In this document: in pieces, positions 15,911 through 24,329 of the stretch
Numbering within the stretch: position 1 is the stretch's first letter
Layout: every line of letters begins with the position of its first letter
Assembly (NCBI GenBank): GCA_945920185.1
Contig: CAMEJP010000002.1
Span: forward strand, 1 to 64,000
From: an uncultured Eubacterium sp.
Lineage (GTDB): Bacteria > Bacillota > Clostridia > Lachnospirales > Lachnospiraceae
Length of the DNA stretch: 64,000 bases
Direction of reading: 5' to 3'
The notes under the pieces: model-generated
What the model was told of the DNA's origin: nothing
Databases searched by the model: none
Seen by the model: only the letters and a program-made list of their open reading frames with translations
Translations under genes and position numbers: made by a program

Positions 15911-17016
15911 TGTTTTTGCATAATTTTAAGTATACTTTAAAAGTGCTTTTCAGAAGCAGAATACTTATATTCTGGACCTACGCATTTCCTATAATAATGG
16001 CGACATTTTTCTATATGGCATTTTCTGACATTGAAAATTCTGAAAAGCTGGATATTATCGACATAGCGGTGGTGGATAATGAAGCCTTCAATAATAACTT
16101 CGCCTTGTCACAGTCGATAAAGGTATTAAGCAACAATGACAGTGACGGCAGGATGTTTGACACACGCTATGTTACTGAAGAAGAAGCAAAGAACCTTCTT
16201 GAAAATGATGAAATAACAGGTTACATTCTCTGCGGTGAAAATGTAAGCGTTGTGGTAAACGGAAGCGGCATAAATGAAACCATTTTTAAAAGTGTTGTCG
16301 AAGAGGTAAGCCAATCGGGAAATGTGGCAGCCGACCTTATGAGTATGGAAATTTATAAGACTTCGGCAAATGTCACGGACATTTCAAAGAGCAATTTGAG
16401 CTATACAATGATAGAGTTTTATACCCTTATTGCCATGACCTGTCTTTACGGAGGTTTACTTGGTGTTACCGCAATCAATCAGAATCTTGCAAATATGAGC
16501 AACAATGGTAAAAGGGTATCCGTAAGTCCCATAAAAAAGGGAGGAATGGTGCTCTCAAGCCTTATGGCAGCGTATATTGTACAGGTAATCGGTATTGCCA
16601 TACTGTTTGTATATACCATATTTGCACTGAAGGTAGATTACGGTAATAATCTTTTGATGATAGTACTGCTTTCTCTGGTGGGATGTCTTGCAGGAACTTC
16701 CGTGGGTGTTGCAATAGCTGCTTGCGTGAAGGGAAATGAAAATACAAAAACAGGAATAATTATAGCCTATACCATGCTTTGCTGTTTCCTTTCGGGAATG
16801 ATGGGAATTACGATGAAGTACATAGTTGACAAGAATGTGCCTTTCATAAACAAAATTAATCCGGCAAATATGATTACGGACGGTTTCTATTCTCTGTACT
16901 ACTATGACACCAAAGAGCGTTTTTATATGAATATTATAAGCCTTTTGGTGTTTTCGGCAGTAGCGGTGCTTATATCTTTGGGAAGTTTAAGGAGGCAGAA
17001 GTATGACAGTATTTAA
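15910..17016 (+). CDS. ABC-2 type permease
   Basis: A 368-residue ABC-2 family membrane subunit: one N-terminal helix (residues 18-36), a large extracytoplasmic domain (about 40-165) and five or six C-terminal helices. It overlaps the ATPase gene by one base and the second permease gene by 14 bases, so the three products are made together. The two permeases likely form a heterodimer over the ATPase dimer. Confidence 0.85.
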   Translation: MFLHNFKYTLKVLFRSRILIFWTYAFPIIMATFFYMAFSDIENSEKLDIIDIAVVDNEAFNNNFALSQSIKVLSNNDSDGRMFDTRYVTEEEAKNLLENDEITGYILCGENVSVVVNGSGINETIFKSVVEEVSQSGNVAADLMSMEIYKTSANVTDISKSNLSYTMIEFYTLIAMTCLYGGLLGVTAINQNLANMSNNGKRVSVSPIKKGGMVLSSLMAAYIVQVIGIAILFVYTIFALKVDYGNNLLMIVLLSLVGCLAGTSVGVAIAACVKGNENTKTGIIIAYTMLCCFLSGMMGITMKYIVDKNVPFINKINPANMITDGFYSLYYYDTKERFYMNIISLLVFSAVAVLISLGSLRRQKYDSI

Positions 17017-18157
17017 GACGTATCTTCATGTACTCAATAAAGCAAAGGGTGTGGTAATACTCTTTTCCGTGCTGCTTATAGTGTTTGCTGCCACCAATAT
17101 GAAGACAAGTGACAATAATATGACCTTTGTGGCTTCAAAGCCCGATGTGTATATAGTCAATGAAGATGAGAGCAATTCTCTGACGGACGGGCTCATAAAA
17201 TATATTTCTGATAATTGTAACATTATAAAGTTAAAAGACGACGAGGAAGCGATAAGCGACGCACTTTTTTACCGTGACGTAAATATGATTATCCGTATTG
17301 AAAAGGGCTTTGGAAAGGCTCTGGCAGACGGCAGGCGACCGGAGGTAAAGATAGAGAGTACAGGCGATTATCAGTCAGCACTTGCAAAGCTGTATCTTGA
17401 GAGATACCTTAAAACGGCATATACTTATGCTGACAGCGGCAAAGCGTTTTCTGCTGAGGAAATGGCTTCACATATAGAAAAAGCACTTTCCACTCAGGTG
17501 GATACGGTTGTAACCACAAAGCTTGACACAGACAAATTGAATAATGTCTCTTTTTATTACAATTTTTTAAGTTACAGTATTATGGCGGGAACAATATACG
17601 CCATATGTATAATACTGTATAGCTTCAGACAGGAAAAGATACGAAAGAGAATTATCATAAGCAGTATGGATTACAGGAAGCATAACGCCATACTTCTTCT
17701 TGCAAACTGTCTGCTTGCAATATTTATCTGGTGTGTATATGTGGCGGTAAGCAGAATTTTATGCGGAGACATTATCTTTTCCGCACACGGCGCAATACAT
17801 ATCGTAAATTCATTTATATTTACCGTATGTGCCGTTACAATGGCATTTCTTATAAGCAGCATTGTAAATACAAAGAATGCCATTTCAGGGATTGTAAATG
17901 TGGTGGCACTTGGCTCAAGCTTTTTGTGCGGTGCTTTTGTGCCGAGCGAGTATCTTCCTGACGCGGTGCTTACCATAGCTCATATTCTTCCGACGTACTG
18001 GTACATAAAGACAAATGATGCCGTAAAAACTCTGGAGGAGATAAATGCAGATACCTTACGTCCGCTTGTTGTAAATATGGCAGTTGTTGCGGGCTTTGCG
18101 GTATTATTTGTGGTAATTACAAATATAGTTACAAAGAAAAAGCAGAAGATAAGATAG
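17003..18157 (+). CDS. ABC-2 type permease
   Basis: A 384-residue partner of the preceding permease with the same plan: N-terminal helix, extracytoplasmic domain to about residue 185, then six membrane helices (FLCGAFVPSEYLPDAVL lies in the typical ABC-2 C-terminal motif). Ends the exporter operon just before a bidirectional terminator. A lipid, peptide or drug substrate is possible. Confidence 0.85.
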   Translation: MTVFKTYLHVLNKAKGVVILFSVLLIVFAATNMKTSDNNMTFVASKPDVYIVNEDESNSLTDGLIKYISDNCNIIKLKDDEEAISDALFYRDVNMIIRIEKGFGKALADGRRPEVKIESTGDYQSALAKLYLERYLKTAYTYADSGKAFSAEEMASHIEKALSTQVDTVVTTKLDTDKLNNVSFYYNFLSYSIMAGTIYAICIILYSFRQEKIRKRIIISSMDYRKHNAILLLANCLLAIFIWCVYVAVSRILCGDIIFSAHGAIHIVNSFIFTVCAVTMAFLISSIVNTKNAISGIVNVVALGSSFLCGAFVPSEYLPDAVLTIAHILPTYWYIKTNDAVKTLEEINADTLRPLVVNMAVVAGFAVLFVVITNIVTKKKQKIR

Positions 18158-18192
18158 ATGAGAAAATAGAGAGAACTTGAAGTCAAATATAA

Positions 18193-18242
18193 AAAGGCTG
18201 TGCTTTAACGGTTAAAAACCGCCAGAGCACAGCCTTTATTTT
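18193..18242. terminator. Bidirectional terminator
   Basis: AAAGGCTGTGCT pairs perfectly with AGCACAGCCTTT over 12 bp. T-rich runs follow on both strands (ATTTTTAC on plus, TTATATTTG on minus). It separates the convergent ABC exporter and aminotransferase genes. Confidence 0.9.
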
Positions 18243-19486
18243 TACATACATTCCTTTACGGCATCTGTAACTATTTTAAGACCGCGAAGCAATGTTTCAT
18301 CATCGATTGTAAGAGCCGGCATAAGCTTTACAACGCAGTTGCCGCGTCCCGCCTTTTCGGCGATAACTCCGTTTTCAAAGCATTTTGTCGTAATCTTTGA
18401 ACAAAGCTCGCCTGTACCTACGTCTATGCCCCAGATAAAACCGATACCACGCACATCAAAGCAGGATGGAACATTTTTCTCAAGGAAATCTTTTATAAGG
18501 GCCTCCTTACGGACTACCTCATCCTCAATGTGATTTTCCAGCATAAACTCAAGACCGGCCTTAGCAGCTACCATGGCAAGCTGGTTGCCGCGGAAGGTTC
18601 CGTTGTGTTCGCCCGGTGCGAATTTGTCAAGTTCAGGCTTAAACAGTGTGAGTGCAAAAGGAAGACCGTAGCCACCTATGGATTTTGAAAGTACCACCAT
18701 ATCAGGAACAATGCCTGCACGTTCAAATGAGAAGAAATGTCCGCTTCTTGCACAGCCTACCTGAATATCATCTACGATAAGCAGAATGTCATGTTTGTCA
18801 CACAGATTTCTCACCGCTTTTAAATAATCGACAGGGAAAGGATGTACTCCTCCCTCTGCCTGAATGGTTTCAAGAATAATGGCAGCAGGTTTATTTACGG
18901 CTGAATGGTCGTCCGTGAGAAGCATTTCCATATATTTTACGGTATCAAAATCTACCATGTAAGGGGCAGGGATATGAGTCACATTGTCAAGAGTTACGCC
19001 TGCACCGCCTCTGCTGTCGCTATCGCTTGTAAGAGCCAGTGAACCGAGCGTCATACCGTGAAAGCAGCCCATAAGAGCCCATATTTCACTTCTCTTTTTA
19101 ACTTTTCTTGCAAGCTTAAGGGCAGCCTCTACGCTGTTTGTGCCTGTAGGACCCGGAAACATAATCTTGTAGTCAAGACCACGGGCTTTAAGTATATTTT
19201 CCTCAAAGTAGTTTATGAATTCACCTTTTGGTACGGTCATCATATCAAGTGAATGCAAAATACCGTCATTCATAAGGTAATCGATAAGTCTCTGCTTGAT
19301 AAAGTCATTGTTGTGACCGTAATTCACGGCGCCTGCGCCGCACCAGAAGTCGATATATTCCTTTCCGGACACATCTGTCATTATTGAACCCTTCGCTTTT
19401 TCAAAAATCGTAGGAAAGCATCTGCAGTAAGAGCGTACATTTGATTCGTATTCATTAAATATATTTTCATTTACTGTTGTATTCAT
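18242..19486 (-). CDS. Diaminobutyrate-2-oxoglutarate aminotransferase (EctB-type)
   Basis: A 414-residue class III PLP aminotransferase closely resembling EctB, which converts L-aspartate semialdehyde to L-2,4-diaminobutyrate with glutamate as donor. Family marks: FPTIFEKAKGS, GAGAVNYGHNN, HSLDMMTVPKGEF, FPGPTGTNSVEAALKLAR, and the PLP lysine in VLSKSIGGYG. No ectA, ectC or siderophore genes flank it; both neighbours point the other way, so it is a single-gene unit. It might supply diaminobutyrate to a pathway encoded elsewhere or act on a related omega-amino acid. Family is sure; substrate is inferred. Confidence 0.85.
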   Translation of the reverse strand: MNTTVNENIFNEYESNVRSYCRCFPTIFEKAKGSIMTDVSGKEYIDFWCGAGAVNYGHNNDFIKQRLIDYLMNDGILHSLDMMTVPKGEFINYFEENILKARGLDYKIMFPGPTGTNSVEAALKLARKVKKRSEIWALMGCFHGMTLGSLALTSDSDSRGGAGVTLDNVTHIPAPYMVDFDTVKYMEMLLTDDHSAVNKPAAIILETIQAEGGVHPFPVDYLKAVRNLCDKHDILLIVDDIQVGCARSGHFFSFERAGIVPDMVVLSKSIGGYGLPFALTLFKPELDKFAPGEHNGTFRGNQLAMVAAKAGLEFMLENHIEDEVVRKEALIKDFLEKNVPSCFDVRGIGFIWGIDVGTGELCSKITTKCFENGVIAEKAGRGNCVVKLMPALTIDDETLLRGLKIVTDAVKECM

Positions 19487-19622
19487 AATAAATCCTCCGT
19501 TTTTAAGTATCGGTAATTCATTTACATTGTATACAATATCACATATATTAAAAAAATGCTACAATGTTTTGAAAAATATTTTGCGGGGATTTGTTACGCA
19601 TTATATAAGTGCTTTAAATGAC

Positions 19623-19653
19623 TTGACATAATCATTGCACTATATTCTAATAT
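19623..19653 (+). promoter_or_regulatory. Candidate promoter
   Basis: TTGACA at 19623-19628 with a possible -10 (TAATAT) at 19648-19653, 19-base spacer, or TATTCT nearer. It drives toward an AAAGGAGG ribosome site at 19662. Confidence 0.5.
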
Positions 19654-19670
19654 TAATATTCAAAGGAGGG

Positions 19671-19841
19671 CATTTATATTACGTCATACAAAAGAAAAAT
19701 ATAAACATATCAAGCTATAACGGTTCAACAAGCTGTTATTATTGGCAATTTTATGATCAGGGAATAATATACACAGTTTTTTTGGAAGTAGATGAATATG
19801 GAGATGTTTCGGTATCATATATACCATATAGAGAGCAGTAA
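19671..19841 (+). CDS. Possible small ORF without canonical start
   Basis: An open frame of about 57 codons follows a promoter-like TTGACA and a perfect AAAGGAGGG ribosome site (19662-19670), and ends before a hairpin terminator. No ATG, GTG or TTG lies at a proper distance in this frame; the nearest in-frame TTG (19635) is upstream of the ribosome site. The product is rich in Tyr, Ser and acidic residues (YGDVSVSYIPYREQ at the end). Either it starts at a rare codon, or the start has been lost by mutation, or it is not a gene. Confidence 0.3.
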   Translation, partial: HLYYVIQKKNINISSYNGSTSCYYWQFYDQGIIYTVFLEVDEYGDVSVSYIPYREQ

Positions 19842-19862
19842 TTAAGCCAATAATATTTCGAA

Positions 19863-19905
19863 AAGGGGCTGTCGCATTAAGAATTAGTGCGGCGCCTCTT
19901 TTTCT
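19863..19905 (+). terminator. Likely terminator
   Basis: An imperfect stem, AGGGGC...TCGCA with TGCGGCGCCTCT, followed by TTTTT. It would end transcription from the promoter at 19623. Confidence 0.6.
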
Positions 19906-19908
19906 ATG

Positions 19909-20052
19909 TAAAAAACAACATATAGTTCTGCAGTTCAGGCACGCTTGCGCTGCTCTCGCCTCGCAGCGGATACTAAATTCGCGCTACGCGCTCATTAAGT
20001 ACCGGCGGGCTCAAAGCACCTGAATCTACATGAACTATATGTTGTCTTTTTT
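19909..20052. repeat. Long hairpin repeat with GC-rich core
   Basis: A 14-bp perfect inverted repeat, ACAACATATAGTTC (19915-19928) and GAACTATATGTTGT (20032-20045), extended by A-run and T-run arms. Inside are TTCAGG/CCTGAA and a GC-rich core of about 75 bases with small palindromes such as GCGCTACGCGC, unlike the AT-rich surroundings. It encodes nothing and looks like a dispersed MITE-like or REP-like unit beside an IS remnant. Copy number in the genome is unknown. Confidence 0.5.
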
Positions 20053-20177
20053 TTAGTCTTTGAAGACGCCGCAATCTACATTTCATAATACGAGCAAAAG
20101 CCTAAAATTCCGTTAAATTTTCACAAAAAATAACAGCTAGGCTCCTAAAAACCTGGCTGTTAGTGTATAATTAATGT

Positions 20178-20601
20178 ATGACCAAACACATTAACTTACA
20201 GAAAAATTATAGCGAAAATTCAAGTGGATATCAACTAAAACTTCCACTAAACATTGAAACAATTATTCCAGAGAATGATTCTGTACGATTACTCAGTCAG
20301 TTTGTGGAGGAGATGGATTTGACTGATTTATATTCTACTTATGAGAGAATAAATTCTTTATCGCCAAGAACACTCTTGAAAATTGTTCTGTACTCTTATA
20401 TGAATGGAGATTACTCGTCTCGTTCTATGGAATTAAACTGTAAAAGGGATATAAATTTTATGTATCTTCTTGAGGGCAAATCAGCACCTGATCATGCTAC
20501 GTTAGCAAGATTCAGAATGAAAAGACAGGAATGCATTTGTTCCCGTTAAAAAGTGCTTAAATTTAAAAAAGTTAAAACAAAAATTTTTTGAACCTGTATA
20601 G
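20178..20601 (+). pseudogene. Internally deleted IS1182-family transposase
   Basis: The first about 112 codons match the N-terminus of IS1182/DUF772-type transposases (NDSVRLLSQFVEEMDL, SPRTLLKIVLYSYMNG, SAPDHATLARFR). Then the frame stops. In the next frame from 20530 a short stretch (NAFVPVKKCLNLKKL) runs to a stop at 20599 and looks like the natural C-terminus of such a protein. The middle of roughly 1 kb, with the catalytic residues, is gone. A leader hairpin (AACAGC.AGG / CCT.GCTGTT, about 20129-20161) lies just before the ATG. It cannot transpose by itself; it could be mobilised by a full copy. Confidence 0.7.
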
Positions 20602-20685
20602 GTTTATTAAAGTGCGCCAATTATTGAATTTACATTTGAAAACACTATAAAATACTTAAGAAACGTATGAAATGTAGTCAAAAAA

Positions 20686-20728
20686 GGAGCTACGCAATAA
20701 CGATTGAAAATCGTTATTGCGTAGCTCC
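20686..20728 (-). terminator. Terminator of the phosphofructokinase gene
   Basis: A perfect 19-bp stem, GGAGCTACGCAATAACGAT on one arm, with a 5-base loop. On the minus strand it is followed by TTTTTTGAC, so it terminates the leftward gene ending at 20771. It may originally belong to the IS remnant. Confidence 0.8.
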
Positions 20729-20770
20729 AAAATGTAATAATACGAGGAATTTAATAAGAAAACGCAGTAA

Positions 20771-21997
20771 TTATCTGTCTAACTTGATGTGCTTTGGCAG
20801 ACCGTTTACCATGATTGGTGTAAGCTCTGCCTGGATAAGAGGTGTTGCGTAATTGATGAAGTCCTGACTTACATAAGTACCGTCATTGATAATCCAGTCA
20901 AGAGGAACTTTCTTTTCAATGTTTGCAATCTTGTGAACATCCTTGCAGCCTGTGATGCAGATATACGGGTCGTCAGAAATTCTTTCAAGTACGATAACCA
21001 TACCTGTCTCGCCTTCGCTTGCGGCTTTGACGGCTGCACCGCCTACCTGATAAGCCTCGGTGATATCCGTTCGGCTGGTCAGATGACCTGAACAACGCTG
21101 CATTGTAGAAAATTCGATGGCTCTTGTCTTACATCCGATAGTTGCACTAATCTTGTTGGCAAGGAATTTTGCTGCACCCTGAAGCTGCTTGTGACCGAAG
21201 GCATCCACGAACTCAATGTGGTCGGCAAGCTCGAATACATAACGGCCGTCTGCAACCTTAATGCCTTCAGATACGGCTACGACAACGGAACGTTTCTTAG
21301 ATAACAGCTCTCTTATCTTATCCATAAATTTGTCTACGTCAAATGCAATCTCAGGAAGATAAATAAGATCCACGCCTTCACAGTCATCACCTTTGGCAAG
21401 TGCTGATGCTGCCGTAAGCCAGCCGGCGTTACGTCCCATAATCTCGATAATGGTTACACATGGAGTATCGTATACAAGACCGTCGCGGATGATTTCCTTT
21501 GTAGATGAAGCTATGTACTTAGCCGCGCTGCCATATCCCGGCGTGTGGTCCGTAAGGTTTAAGTCATTATCGATAGTCTTAGGAACGCCCATAAATTTTA
21601 TAGGGCTGCTTGTAAGGATAGCAAAATCAGAAAGTTTTTTGATGGTATCCATTGAGTCGTTTCCGCCTATATAGAAGAAAGCGTCAATTTCAAGCTCCTC
21701 AAGGATGGCAAAAATCTGCTCATATACTTCTCTGTTATCGGCTATCTCAGGAAGCTTATAACGACAAGAACCTAAGAATGAGGAAGGTGTTCTTTTTAAG
21801 AGCTCTATGTCAAGAGTGCTCTTGATATAATCAGACATATCAATGTACTGTCTGTCGAGAAGACCTTTGATACCGTTAAGCATACCGTAAACCTTGTTAG
21901 CCCCTCTGTCCTTGGCTGTCTTGAATACCCCGGCAAGGCTTGAGTTAATTACGGAAGTAGGACCTCCTGATTGTCCTACCATAACATTTCCTATCAT
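20771..21997 (-). CDS. pfkA: 6-phosphofructokinase, probably PPi-dependent
   Basis: A 408-residue phosphofructokinase for glycolysis. Active-site signatures: GQSGGPTSVINSS at the N-terminus, the catalytic loop PKTIDNDL and MGRNAGWLTA. The phosphoryl-donor loop reads GGNDSMD. PPi enzymes carry Asp where ATP enzymes have a Gly (GGDD against GGDG), and Lys in PKTID against Gly in PGTID; both marks here point to pyrophosphate. The Asn in place of the usual first Asp is a variant of this clade. AGGAGG lies before the start. Single-gene unit with a strong terminator. Confidence 0.88.
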   Translation of the reverse strand: MIGNVMVGQSGGPTSVINSSLAGVFKTAKDRGANKVYGMLNGIKGLLDRQYIDMSDYIKSTLDIELLKRTPSSFLGSCRYKLPEIADNREVYEQIFAILEELEIDAFFYIGGNDSMDTIKKLSDFAILTSSPIKFMGVPKTIDNDLNLTDHTPGYGSAAKYIASSTKEIIRDGLVYDTPCVTIIEIMGRNAGWLTAASALAKGDDCEGVDLIYLPEIAFDVDKFMDKIRELLSKKRSVVVAVSEGIKVADGRYVFELADHIEFVDAFGHKQLQGAAKFLANKISATIGCKTRAIEFSTMQRCSGHLTSRTDITEAYQVGGAAVKAASEGETGMVIVLERISDDPYICITGCKDVHKIANIEKKVPLDWIINDGTYVSQDFINYATPLIQAELTPIMVNGLPKHIKLDR

Positions 21998-22092
21998 AGA
22001 ATATCGTCCTCCTAGAATGTTTTATTTGTCTTTATTTTAACATATTTGTGTTCAATCTACAAGAAAGATTTTGCAAAAGAGGTATTATTCTG

Positions 22093-22126
22093 AATAATTA
22101 TTTTTCGTTAAGGAAAAATAATTATT
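22093..22126. other. AT-rich hairpin in divergent gap
   Basis: ATAATTATTTTT and AAAAATAATTAT form a near-perfect stem with a short loop between the divergent pfk and HD-domain genes. It could be an operator or a transcript end; no U-tract of note. Confidence 0.4.
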
Positions 22127-22214
22127 GCACATATTTGCAAATAATAGTAATATAAAATTGAGATATTATGGAAGGGAGATTTTTCTACCCAAATAGCAGG
22201 AATGTGAGGAAAAT

Positions 22215-22700
22215 ATGACAGCCAGTGCTTTAAAAAAACGCAGACGTGAAAAGGAAGAATTCAAGGCTTCCATAAGGGAAGTTCTTAAGAATAAAAGCGT
22301 GCAGAGTATGAGAAAATTTAATCATCACAGTGACACTACATGCCACAGACATTGTATGCACGTTGCTTATTATAATTATAAAATATGCAAGTTTCTGGGA
22401 TTGGATGAGAAGGCCGCCGCTAAGGCAGGGATGCTTCATGATTTGTTTCTGTACGATTGGCACACCCACAGCAAGGAGACAGGTGAGAAGTGGCACGGTT
22501 TTACGCATCCGAGAGTGGCTCTTATGAATGCCAAAAAGAATTTTGACATAAACGATAAGGAAAAGGATATTATACTTAAACATATGTGGCCGCTTACCGT
22601 GGCTCTTCCGAAATACAAGGAAACGTATGTGATAGTATTTACTGACAAATTCTGCGGATTCTGTGAGGTTATGGATAAATATGTCAGGAAATTTGTTTGA
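22215..22700 (+). CDS. HD-domain phosphohydrolase
   Basis: A 161-residue protein with a compact HD domain. Metal ligands are visible: His in RHCMHVAYYNY, HD in GMLHDLFLYDWH, HGFTHPRVAL and HMWPLT. Short HD proteins of this kind hydrolyse nucleotides or phosphate esters; the substrate is not known. The N-terminus is basic (KKRRREKEE). It carries the extended AGGAATGTGAGGAAAAT ribosome block. Confidence 0.8.
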   Translation: MTASALKKRRREKEEFKASIREVLKNKSVQSMRKFNHHSDTTCHRHCMHVAYYNYKICKFLGLDEKAAAKAGMLHDLFLYDWHTHSKETGEKWHGFTHPRVALMNAKKNFDINDKEKDIILKHMWPLTVALPKYKETYVIVFTDKFCGFCEVMDKYVRKFV

Positions 22701-22725
22701 TTTTGTGAAATAAGTGTGATATAAT
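22697..22725 (+). promoter_or_regulatory. Promoter of zinc-ribbon membrane protein gene
   Basis: TTGATT, 17-base spacer, TATAAT. The -35 overlaps the last codons of the HD gene. Confidence 0.7.
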
Positions 22726-22791
22726 TTTCTGTGTTACAATGGAATATATTGTAAAATATATTAAGTTTCAAATTTCTAGGAGGAAATGAAA

Positions 22792-23556
22792 ATGGGATTT
22801 TGTCCAAAATGTGGAAAAGAACTTGCAGACGGCGAAGTTTGTTCATGCCAGGCAAAAAAGTCATCTGCCATTAATTCAGCAGCAGTAGATAATGAAGTCA
22901 GCGGAATGGTAGCTACTGCAAAGGAATTGGTTTTGAATCCGGCACAGGGTGTTAAGAATTTTGTAAAGAATGCCGGATGGCTTCAGGTTGGTGTTCTGGC
23001 AGCTATTGAAACAATCCTTGTTATAGTATTCAGGATGATCAGTATGGTAAGAACCAACATCAGGCATTACCATGATGTCAAGAAGTGGGCCGACCAGGCT
23101 GATATGTCAGTAAGTAAGTACCTTAAGTGGACAGGTATTGACAAGTATACATACGGCTTTGGCGATTTTTTTAAACAGGCATTTGTTTCACTTCTTACCA
23201 CAGTTGCAATTCTTGCTTTGATGGCAGTTATCATTTACTTTGCCGCAAAGCTCATTAAGAAGGCACAGGTTACCTGGACACAGTCATTTGCTGTTGCTGC
23301 CGTTCAGGCATATGTAGTTGTTCCATGTATTATAGTAAACGGTCTGCTTGGTTTCCTTTCAGGCATTACTTTCTTCTCATGGATTATATCAACCGTGAAT
23401 ATGTTTAAGAATGCAGCAGTAGGCGTTATGTACTATCTGGCATTCAAGAGCTTTGATGATGACTCAAAGACATCCGTATATGCTACGGTTCTTTCGTTTA
23501 CGGCAATACAGTTTGTATCACTTATTGTGAACTTCCTGTTTGCAAAGATTTTCTAA
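22792..23556 (+). CDS. Zinc-ribbon membrane protein, unknown function
   Basis: A 254-residue protein that begins with a zinc ribbon (CPKCGKELADGEVCSC, residues 4-19), a hydrophilic linker and then four or five membrane helices (about 75-92, 135-158, 172-196, 200-222 and 232-252). The start at 22792 is 8 bases from AGGAGG; the ATG at 22786 would be only 2 bases away. Own promoter. Such N-terminal ribbons are common on Clostridia membrane proteins of unknown role. A distant relative with a similar ribbon is at 47155. Confidence 0.75.
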   Translation: MGFCPKCGKELADGEVCSCQAKKSSAINSAAVDNEVSGMVATAKELVLNPAQGVKNFVKNAGWLQVGVLAAIETILVIVFRMISMVRTNIRHYHDVKKWADQADMSVSKYLKWTGIDKYTYGFGDFFKQAFVSLLTTVAILALMAVIIYFAAKLIKKAQVTWTQSFAVAAVQAYVVVPCIIVNGLLGFLSGITFFSWIISTVNMFKNAAVGVMYYLAFKSFDDDSKTSVYATVLSFTAIQFVSLIVNFLFAKIF

Positions 23557-23609
23557 TTAGAAAATATGCAGGCAGAAAAATGTTTGCTTTACTATTTTGC
23601 ACAACTTTG

Positions 23610-23643
23610 TATAATGAGCACTTCGAAAGAGGTGCTCATTATA
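23610..23643 (+). terminator. Probable terminator hairpin
   Basis: TATAATGAGCAC pairs perfectly with GTGCTCATTATA. The following AATTTGTAAC is only a weak U-tract. Confidence 0.55.
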
Positions 23644-23737
23644 AATTTGTAACATTTTAAAATATTTTTGGCGGCAGGAGATTGTGTTTTAACGCATAAT
23701 TCCGAATGGACTTTTATGAATGGAGGTCAGAGGTAAT

Positions 23738-24307
23738 ATGAAAAGGCAGGAATTTAAACCGGGAAATATGCTGTATCCGCTTCCGGCAGTTATGGTAAGC
23801 TGCAAAAGGGAGGGGGAACGCCCCAATATACTTACCGTGGCGTGGGCAGGCACTGTAAATACCAATCCTCCGATGGTATCCATATCGGTAAGACCGGAGA
23901 GGTATTCTTATGATATCATAAAGGAAACAGGGGAATTTGTCATAAACCTTACGACAGAGAATTTGGCGTATGCCACCGATTTTTGCGGAGTGAAGTCGGG
24001 GCGTGACGTAGATAAATTCGCAGAACTTGCACTGACGCCGGTTGAGCTTTCACACGTATCCGTTCCGGGAATAGGCGAGAGTCCCGTAAATATAGAATGC
24101 AGGGTAAACCGTATTTTGGAGCTTGGAAGCCATCATATGTTTATTGCTGATGTAGTCGGTGTAAATGTGGATGAAAAATATATGGATAAAAACGGAAAAT
24201 TTGCACTGAATGATGCCGGACTTTTAGTATATTCTCACGGAGAGTATTTTGCCCTTGGTGATAAGCTTGGCACATTTGGCTATTCTGTGTCAAAAAAGAC
24301 GAGATAG
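23738..24307 (+). CDS. Flavin reductase-like, FMN-binding protein
   Basis: A 189-residue protein of the flavin reductase/HpaC-like split-barrel fold, with the family marks MVSCKREGERPNILTVAW, NTNPPMVSISVRPERYSYD and GEFVINLTTENLAYATDFCG. It binds FMN and either reduces it or uses it as a small oxidoreductase. Start at 23738 follows AGAGG; a frame from 23720 starts inside the ribosome site. The next gene begins 22 bases after its stop. Confidence 0.88.
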   Translation: MKRQEFKPGNMLYPLPAVMVSCKREGERPNILTVAWAGTVNTNPPMVSISVRPERYSYDIIKETGEFVINLTTENLAYATDFCGVKSGRDVDKFAELALTPVELSHVSVPGIGESPVNIECRVNRILELGSHHMFIADVVGVNVDEKYMDKNGKFALNDAGLLVYSHGEYFALGDKLGTFGYSVSKKTR

Positions 24308-24329
24308 CGTAAGGAGGAAAGGTCGGCTT

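Noticed and set aside
16126-16314. Antisense and shadow frames over the ABC permeases, tRNA synthetases and rml genes
   Set aside because: They lack ribosome sites, have no domain-like sequence and lie opposite or out of frame to well-supported genes.
20178-20549. Intact small transposase
   Set aside because: Only the N-terminal domain is present, and catalytic acidic residues of the IS1182 family are missing.
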